Made by a program: the position numbers and the translations under genes
DNA from: Neonectria sp. B-13
Taxonomy: Eukaryota > Ascomycota > Sordariomycetes > Hypocreales > Nectriaceae
DNA: 64,000 nt
NCBI GenBank assembly: GCA_002682825.1
Contig: NOKP01000020.1
Coordinates: forward strand, 434,001-498,000
Direction of reading: 5' to 3'
Shown here: positions 57,066-64,000 of the stretch, one piece after another
Numbering within the stretch: position 1 is the first letter of the stretch
How the letters are laid out: each line of letters starts with the position of its first letter
Notes under the pieces: model-generated
Told to the model about the DNA's origin: nothing
The model's input: the letters and a program-made list of their open reading frames with translations, nothing else
Database searches by the model: none

Positions 57066-57223
57066 CTCGAGTGAGGTTAGGTGAGGTTAGCCTTGTTGAG
57101 TCAGGTTAGGTGAGGTATAATGAAAGGGTGATTTGTTTATTCCATTTGCTTTTAATTCGTATGCCGTGTAATTACTTCGTACGCCGTAGTATCCCTGTGC
57201 TATTGTCCCTGCGAAAATAGACT
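57066..57223 (-). repeat. Right terminal inverted repeat of the protease element
   Basis: The reverse complement aligns with 54349-54500. It starts 10 bp after the protease stop codon and includes a short GGTGAGGTTAG array on its inner side. Confidence 0.75.
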
Positions 57224-58066
57224 GCTCTGTTTTTGAACCCCACAATTCTAGACTTCACTGCCCATTAGTTAGGCGTGCTTTGAGTGCTTTGATATTCAGC
57301 CAAGCCACACAGCTTTGCGAGCCCCAGGCGATGCGACTGTCGTGTATCCAGATGACTTATGTTGCTCTAGAGTGCTCGCATCTATAACATGACAATCTTC
57401 TCATTAATATAAAATGGCTGGTACCGTGCTTCTAAGAGCTGGGCTTAGAGGCTTTGCTGATTGGTGTCTCATTCAGTGAGCACTTCGTCGCGTGAGTTAT
57501 GGGGCAGTGTGAATTGTGATGCATCTTGATGTTGGATGATGTCATAGCTAACAGAGCACGGATTTGCCGTTGTCGGCACCGACATCAGAACACTGGTCCA
57601 ACCATGGCCACCGTCTAACGATTCCAGGCTTAAACCTGCGATGCAATTTAAGGTAGGTATCGGATTGGAAACAATTTCTGTGCATCTTGTTAGCTTGCAA
57701 CCAACCTACTGTTCGCTGTGCCGTCACCTACACCGTTCCTTGCTCGTCAGCACTCAAATAAGATGGCGCCGAGTCTGGCAATCGCGCCCACAGCAATGTG
57801 AAAACCGTGGGGATAAAAAAATCCCAACATATGATATCGTCTTCCCACTAACTCACCAACGCGACAGGCCGTGGACCTAGCGAAAGCGGCCCGAACACGG
57901 CAAAGCGGCGCCTTATCAAGGTATTACAAGATATTAGCAAGGTTCCCACCCGGCAGCCACGGAACGACGTCATCACATCGCTCGCGAGCACGGAACCATA
58001 AAACAAGGGAATTGGCACTTTGTCGTTCACCTCGACAACGCGTGGTTCAGAGATAAATCCGGCAAA
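57224..58066. other. Intergenic, phosphate-carrier promoter
   Basis: 843 bp; AT-leaning to 57.6 kb, then GC-richer leader. Only shadow ORFs. No further copy of the TIR seen. Confidence 0.45.
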
Positions 58067-59066
58067 ATGGCAGAAAAGCAAAGTGAAGTGCCCAATTTCA
58101 CCATCAGTGACTATGTCAAGTTCTTCGGTGCCGGTGCCCTCGCGGCGACGTCTACTCATGGAGTAAGTTCGCTTGCGCCCATGCATTTGCGTCACTGAAC
58201 TAACAACATGGCAGGCTGCCACGCCTATCGACGTGGTGAAGACGCGCATCCAGGTCGACGATGCCTTGAAGGGCTACAACATGGTCCGCGCCGGCCGCGA
58301 GATCGTGGCCAAGGAGGGAGCGTCGGCGCTGCTCACCGGATTCGGCCCCACGGCTGTGGGATATCTCGTCCAGGGCGGCGCCAAGTTTGCCGGCTACGAG
58401 TTCTTCAAGAAGAAGTACATTGAACTCGCAGGTGGCCCCGAAAAGGCCGTGGAGCGTCGGACAGCCATCTACCTCGCTTCCAGCGCGACGGCCGAGTTCT
58501 TTGCCGACATCCTGCTGTGTCCCCTCGAAGCAACTCGAATCCGCCTTGTCTCCCAGCGCGGATATGCCAGCGGTTTCGCTTCAGGCTTTGCGAAGATGGC
58601 AAGAGAGGAGGGGTTCAGAGGCTTCTACTCTGGATTCGTCCCCTTGCTGTTCAAGCAAGTCCCGTTCGCCGTGGGCCAGTTCTCAGTGCACGAGGCAGCA
58701 AACGAGATCATATTTCGAGCGATGGGCCCCGAGCGCAAAGCCAAACTGACGCAGCTCGAGTCGACGGGCGTGGAGCTGACGTCGGGCATCGCAGCTGGAG
58801 TGGCAGCGGCGGTGCTATCCCACCCAGCAGACACGCTGCTGTCGGCCATCAACAAGGGCGCCGGGGACCCGAAGCAGGGCGCGACGAGTCGCATGTTCCA
58901 GCTGGCCGGCGAGTTTGGGCCGAAGCGATTACTGCTGACGGGCCTGGGACCTCGCTTGATCATGACATGTGGACTGGTGTCGGCCCAGTTTGTCATTTAT
59001 GCCCAGTGCAAGACCCTCACGGGAGCGCCGCCGGGCATTGAAATCCACAAGGAGGAATCTCTGTAA
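58067..59066 (+). CDS. Mitochondrial phosphate carrier (MIR1/PIC2 family)
   Basis: Two exons, 58067-58162 and 58215-59066, give 315 aa. The three carrier repeats are marked by ATPIDVVKTRIQVD, CPLEATRIRLVS and SHPADTLLSAINKG, each with the Px[DE]xx[KR] pattern. The N-terminal ISDYVKFFGAGALAATSTHGAATP is diagnostic for phosphate carriers. It imports inorganic phosphate with protons, or by hydroxyl exchange, across the inner membrane for ATP synthesis. Only one intron, high GC and regular codon use fit a housekeeping gene. Length equals the family norm. MIR1 versus PIC2 (which also carries copper in yeast) cannot be settled here. Confidence 0.92.
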
Positions 59067-60531
59067 AGAAAGGGAACATAATTGAGGCGTGTGTGCTTTT
59101 TGCGGGAGGCGTACGGGCTATGAGATATTAGAGTAATGAGGGCTGGGAGACAACATAGACAGCCCACCTAGACTCAGTACCGGTAGACCAGAGGACAAGA
59201 CAATCGGAGAAGGTTATGAAGACTTGATTATAATTGACATGGAACAGTGATAATGTGACAATGACCATATACACAGATAGGAGGAGTTCGGGAACAAGAA
59301 GCAAGGGGCATTGGTGGTGACAGGTTGTAGTCTTTTCAAGGCCCGTGCTGTGTATTCAGCCGTTTTTAGTTTTGTATTGAGCGCACACTACGAGATCAGC
59401 TACCAACTTGAATTGTCCATCCATCGTGGCTCATGTCGATGTATGTGGGCGGTGTCTCTATTCGCAAGGGGCTGAGCCGTCATACCCGCCAAAAATAGAT
59501 CAGCATAGAGTGAGTATGTAATAGGCAACTGCAGACCGCCCGTGAGACTTGGAAGAATAGGCAACGAGATAGAAGAGAAAAGAGGTGCCTATCTCCCACC
59601 GTGGGTACAGTATGAACAGTTACCCATGGAGATTTCTTTGTTGTCTGAAGGGAAAGGCACACGATCTCCCTCGCCTGCTAGGTTTATGTCCGGTGCGGTT
59701 CAATTGGGGAAGAGCCGAGAGCCTGGCCCTTGCAGCAAGCTAGACATCCGCATATGCCAGCCACTCCACTGTAGTGGCGGGCATGGAGGGTACTAAAGTA
59801 CTTGGGAGGACCTGTAGAGGTACATACCTCGGTACTGGCAAGTGCGGCAACTGTGGCGCAGGTAAGTACGGATAGGTACTACCTTAGGCACCTGCTAAGT
59901 ATACCTGGACTGGAGGTACACGCGCAAGCAGCCAAGGTTGCCAAGCAAGGCAGTAAGGTTAGCACCTGGTCCCCTATTTGCCCACTGTCAGGAACTCTGT
60001 TTCGCTCCACCGCGCGTCCACGGGTACGAAAGTACGGGGGCTGTACCACTGTACTTCATACCTTGCTGCCTCTGGCCAACTCTACCACTCTCAAGGCCAC
60101 GACATCCATCACCACCTCCCAGCTGCAACTTGCGATTCAATTCTTCCCTCGCAGAACCTTGGTACCGCGGCTCTCTACGGCCACGCATTTGCATCGCGGC
60201 TCTTCTGTCGCTGACTTGGACGAGGTACGATCTCCGTCTTCATGCCACCTATTCCCCATTCCTCGTGCCGATCCACTGCGCTCAAGTCGGTCTTTGTGGC
60301 ACTTGGCTTCATTCCGTCAGCCTGCTGTGATACCATCTCGCCTCTGCGCCAGTCACCCACCGCACGTCGTCTCTTTCTCGCGAGCTGACCATCGATCGCC
60401 TCTAGTTCCCGATTCACTCCTTACGGCTGGCCGCAATCTTCCTCTTGATGTATTAGACTTGCCTCGACTCCCGCTTCCACGCGTCACTCCCTTCTGCGCC
60501 GCGAGGGTCCATCCCTCCCTTCGTTTCCGCC
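59067..60531. promoter_or_regulatory. Long intergenic region, kexin promoter
   Basis: 1.46 kb. From 59795 to 59925 AGGTAC, TACCT and GGTACC-like words recur many times, a pattern seen upstream of housekeeping genes in Sordariomycetes. It is followed by a CT-rich leader up to the kexin ATG. A 315-codon ORF (59802-60749) overlaps the kexin start in another frame and is Ser/Pro/Arg-rich noise. Confidence 0.45.
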
Positions 60532-63154
60532 ATGAAGATCTCGACTCTCCTCAGCCTCGCCGGCCTCGCCGTCCTTTCCCATGGCTCCCTAGTCCCCCGA
60601 GACTACGCAAACAACGACTACTACGTCCTGCATCTCGACCGCTCCACCTCTCCCGAGCAAGTCGCCAGCCGCCTCGGGTTGAGACACGAGGGCCAGCTGA
60701 GCGAACTCGAAGATCACCACGTATTCCGCGCCCCCAAGCTCGACCTTGATATCGTCAAGACCGAAATCCGCGAGCGCAAGAGGAGGAAACGAGATGTTGG
60801 CGGCTCAGATCCACTCGACGGCGTCCTCCTCGCTACCAAGCAGAAGGCTCGCATGCATCTTGAGAAACGAGTCATCCCGCCTCCCCCAGAGGGCTACACT
60901 CCCATCAAACGCCAGGAAGACGCCCCGGCCAAGGATTGGGCCGTACAGAAGCAGGCCGAGCTCATGAAAACGCTGGATATTGCCGACCCCATCTTCAACG
61001 AGCAGTGGCATCTCTTCAACCCAAGGGAGATTGGCCACGACGTTAACGTGACGGGCCTTTGGCTGGAGGGCATCACTGGTCAGAACGCCACGGTGGCCAT
61101 TGTCGATGATGGCCTGGACATGAACAGCAATGATCTCAAGCCCAACTACTTCGCAGAAGGTTCCTGGGACTTCAACGATGCGGACGCTATCCCTGCCCCT
61201 GAACTGTCAGATGACAGGCATGGCACCCGCTGTGCCGGTGAGGTCTCCGCGGCCCGCAACGATGTTTGCGGTGTCGGTGTCGCATACGACTCCAAGATTG
61301 CTGGCATTCGAATCCTAAGCAAGCCTATTGGGGACGCCGAGGAGGCCGAGGCCATGATCTACAAGTACCAGGACAACCAGATCTACTCATGCTCGTGGGG
61401 CCCCTCTGACGATGGCCGAACCATGGAGGCACCAGGCATTCTTATCAAGCGTGCTATGCTTCAGGCTGTTCAGAAGGGCCGCGGAGGCCTGGGGTCGGTC
61501 TATGTTTTCGCTAGCGGTAACGGAGCTGCCAACGAGGATAACTGCAACTTTGATGGCTACACCAACTCCATTTACAGCATCACGGTCGGTGCCGTGGACC
61601 GTACTGGCCAACACCCATACTACTCCGAGCACTGTTCTGCGCAGCTTGTCGTCACTTACAGCAGTGGCAGCGGTGATGCTATTGTAAGTTCACTCGAGTC
61701 GTTGAATGAATCTAAGCTGACAGTCCTAGCACACGACCGACGTTGGAGAAAACGCCTGCTACAGCGGCCACGGTGGAACGTCAGCTGCCGCCCCCTTGGC
61801 TGCTGGTATTTTTGCCTTGGTCATGCAAGTTCGGCCTGATTTGAGCTGGAGAGACGTGCAATATCTTGCCATGGATACTGCAGTTCCGATTGACGATGGA
61901 GAAGCTAAATGGCAAGACACGAAGATTGGCAAGAAATTCAGCCACACCTTTGGATACGGCAAGATTGATTCTTACGCTATGGTCCAAAAGGCTAAGACGT
62001 GGGAGAACGTCAAGCCGCAGGCCTGGTACTTCTCTCCGTGGATCCACGTCAAAAAGGCCATTCCCGAGGGCAAGGACGGTCTCGCCGTCAGTTTCGAAGT
62101 CACTCCGGAGATGCTCAAGGAGGCCAACCTCGAGCGTGTTGAGCATGTCACCGTTACCATGAACGTTGAGCACACTCGCCGTGGCGACTTGAGCGTCGAC
62201 TTGATCAGCCCCGAGAAGGTGACCAGCAACATCGCCGTGACACGAAGGCTTGACTCGGACGACCACGGTTACAAGGACTGGACTTTCATGAGTGTCGCGC
62301 ATTGGTATGTCTTGATGTGGGAGCTTTGTAGACCTCGCGACTAACATTTCACTAGGGGCGAGTCTGGCGTTGGCACCTGGACCATTGTTGTCAAAGACAC
62401 GGAGAAGAACCAGTACAAGGGCAAATTCATCGACTGGCACCTGAAGCTGTGGGGAGAGTCCATTGACGCGAAGAAGGCGACACTTCTGCCCATGCCCGGT
62501 GAGCAAGATGATGATGACCACGATGTTGTGCAGACCACGACTCTGCCTGCTTCAACGACTACGATCTCTGTCGGATCTAAACCAAGCACTGTGCAGGGAA
62601 ACCCTTCGGATCACCCTGAGCGACCCACCAAGCCCGCGAAGCCCGCAAAGCCCAGCGGCACCGAGAAGGCTTCCCCAAGCGGCACCAACGAGTCCCAAGC
62701 GGCCACTTCCTCGGCGTCCTCGTCGTGGGTCTCGTGGCTCCCAAGCTTCGGCGCGTCCAAGAAGGCACAGGTCTGGATCTACGGAGCCATTGGCCTCATT
62801 TCCGCCTTTTGCCTTGGCCTTGGCGTCTACTTCTGGGTCGCCCGCCGACGTCGCCTCCGCAACAACTCCCGTAACAACTACGAGTTTGAGCTCATCGACG
62901 AGGAAGAGGCCGAGGGTCTGAACTCTGGCGAGAAGGGTGCTGCGGGCGCCAAGAAGGCGCGCCGGACCCGCGGTGGTGAGCTGTATGACGCCTTTGCTGA
63001 GGGAAGCGATGACGAGCAGTTTGACGACTATCGCGACCGATCAGCAGAGCGCCTAGCCCGCGATGAGTCAGAGCAGTACGTGGTGGGCGATGAGAGCGAC
63101 GACGATTCGGTGGACGAGAAGGGCGAGCGAAAACCCCTGAGCGGCGCGCGATGA
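60532..63154 (+). CDS. KEX2: Kexin, Golgi subtilisin-like proprotein convertase
   Basis: Three exons (60532-61683, 61730-62304, 62356-63154) give 841 aa. Signal peptide (MKISTLLSLAGLAVLSHG). The propeptide has a Lys-Arg autocleavage site (HLEKR, near residue 113). The catalytic domain has Asp in IVDDGLDMN, His in DRHGTRCAGE, Asn in ASGNGA and Ser in HGGTSAAAPLAAG. A P-domain (VTMNVEHTRRGDLSVDLISP, GTWTIVVKD) follows. Then come a Ser/Thr/Pro-rich stalk, a membrane segment (WIYGAIGLISAFCLGLGVYFWV) and an acidic cytosolic tail with YEFELI for Golgi retrieval. It cleaves after Lys-Arg pairs in secreted proteins and pheromone precursors. All features are intact. Confidence 0.96.
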
Positions 63155-63721
63155 AGTGAAGTTCAAACCCAGGTGCAGTAGTTAGTGTATGAAGATCAGG
63201 AACAAAGAGGGGCCACGGATATTTGGCATATCGGGTTCGGGCCATGTGTAGCCTTATTATGTGCCGAGTTGCATGGGACGGCAGGAGTTTTTGATTCGAC
63301 TTTTTCTGCGTTGATAAATCCGTTAATCAATAGATGTTTTTGGATCGGGAACAAGGCCTGCCTGGTATGTCGCAACTTGTGCGTGATGATATATATGCAC
63401 ACGCTTGTGCATGCATTGTCTCTTATCCGCCCGGGTATTAGACCTCTTACTTCAACGAGACATGATTGCCTGCGCATCAACGACTCAACAGACTGAGAAA
63501 CGGCACGTACATCTTTCTTCTCGTGCATTATGTAGCCTAGCTATCCATCCCAGACTCACTTGGACCTCGCCAATCTTCCCACAACTCCGCCCTTAGAACG
63601 CCATTTCATTCCCAAACGCCAAGAGTTGGTGACAATGATTTATAAATGACAAATGGGAATCTTGCATGCTCATCCATCGATCCCCTCCTCCTATCCTCTA
63701 TCCTGTGGGGGAGAGGGGTCC
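63155..63721. other. Intergenic between convergent kexin and sorting nexin genes
   Basis: 567 bp of 3' flanks. AT-leaning, no gene or hairpin that can be defended. Confidence 0.5.
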
Positions 63722-64000
63722 TCATGGCGCAGGTATGCCGCCCTCCTTCTCCATCTCCAGGACGTAGCGCTCCCAGACGTCGATGACCTCGCCGTAAAAG
63801 TCGACGTGAGCGTCGGCAAAGCTGCCTAGCTGCGCCTTCATCTCGATGCGCTTGATGCGCTCGAACTCGGCGACTTCCTTGACGACCTCGTCGTCGAACA
63901 TGTCGCTTGTGTTGCGGGCACTCTCGACCTCGTGCGTGAGCTCCTCGACACGCAGCTCGAGCTTGCGAGCGCGCTCACGACGGGCCTGCTCGTGGTCTAC
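63722..64000 (-). CDS. Sorting nexin 4 (Snx4/Atg24), C-terminal end only
   Basis: The stop is at 63722-63724 and 92 codons remain to the window edge. The visible stretch is a coiled BAR-domain end: RARKLELRVEELTHEVESA, then VAEFERIKRIEMKAQLGSFADAHVDFYGEVIDVWERYVLEMEKEGG. That pattern (FERIK...LG..ADAHIDFY) is typical of Snx4, an endosomal PX-BAR protein used in retrieval and selective autophagy. The PX domain lies outside the window. Confidence 0.8.
   Translation of the reverse strand, partial: VDHEQARRERARKLELRVEELTHEVESARNTSDMFDDEVVKEVAEFERIKRIEMKAQLGSFADAHVDFYGEVIDVWERYVLEMEKEGGIPAP

Larger units (their letters stand above)
54349..57223. mobile_element. Long-TIR element carrying a serine protease gene
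   Basis: Imperfect inverted repeats of about 150 bp bound a 2875-bp unit. The left arm (54349 on) and the reverse complement of the right arm (ending at 57223) start with the same 14 bases (AGTCTATTTTCGCA). They stay alike through GGACAATAGCACA, GTACGAAGT, GGCATAC, AATTAAAAGCAA, AATCACCC and TTTCATTA, then GACTCAAC and GCTAACCTCA. The first 110 bp are about 90% identical by eye, with two small gaps. No transposase is present; the only substantial ORF is the protease. I could not find a convincing target-site duplication (flanks GTGCTACT and GCTCTGTT). Best reading: a non-autonomous, possibly cargo-capturing (Pack-MULE-like) element. Confidence 0.7.

Noticed and set aside
54341..57231. Target-site duplication for the TIR element
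   Set aside because: The 8-bp flanks (GTGCTACT and GCTCTGTT) do not match; shifting the ends by a few bases gives no better pair.
59802..60749. 315-codon ORF upstream of and overlapping kexin
   Set aside because: Ser/Pro/Arg-rich with no domain, overlaps the kexin signal peptide in another frame, and coincides with a promoter and CT-rich leader.

Overview
This is a filamentous ascomycete nuclear window, most likely Sordariomycetes and perhaps Hypocreales. The genes have short GT-AG introns of about 45-80 nt, several Zn2Cys6 and bZIP regulators, DUF3425, DUF1446/AtuA and Clr5 proteins, and a kexin with a fungal layout. No single marker fixes the genus. Exon joins were worked out by hand from splice sites, reading frame and remembered family motifs; most joined models were checked to be whole multiples of three.

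Region 1 (1-20 kb) looks like a catabolic cluster. It holds the 3' end of a Zn2Cys6-type regulator, a metallo-beta-lactamase-fold hydrolase of lactonase type, a zinc alcohol dehydrogenase, a 4-coumarate-CoA-ligase-like acyl-CoA ligase, an aldehyde dehydrogenase, a bZIP/DUF3425 regulator, a sugar-porter-family MFS transporter, a second zinc alcohol dehydrogenase, and an AtuA-like (DUF1446) protein. Read as a pathway: uptake, lactone opening, alcohol to aldehyde to acid, CoA activation, then processing of an acyl-CoA. AtuA is known from bacterial acyclic-terpene use, so a terpenoid or other branched lactone or alcohol is a reasonable guess for the substrate.

Region 2 (20-31 kb) has two divergently transcribed Zn2Cys6 regulators, a DUF7770-like gene, and a decayed stretch carrying the frameshifted N-terminal relic of a NACHT/NLR-type gene.

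Region 3 (31-44 kb) has a secreted tyrosinase, a P450 and a saccharopine-dehydrogenase-like reductase. It also has a full-length isoleucyl-tRNA synthetase gene with one in-frame TAG where a conserved tryptophan is expected, an SDR, and a regulator combining a C2HC finger with a Zn2Cys6 cluster. Diverged direct repeats flank the synthetase. This could be a small specialised-metabolism locus with a spare target enzyme, although no PKS, NRPS or terpene synthase is visible.

Region 4 (44-64 kb) is mostly conserved background: a secreted Gly/Pro-rich protein, a Clr5-domain protein, two small genes, an intron-containing tRNA-Leu(CAG), a MutY glycosylase, a mitochondrial phosphate carrier, kexin, and the end of a sorting nexin 4 gene. 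Between mutY and the carrier sits a 2.9 kb unit with about 150 bp inverted terminal repeats whose only gene is a trypsin-like serine protease. It looks like an unusual mobile element. The TIR-protease unit and the UAG-interrupted synthetase are the two observations most worth following.
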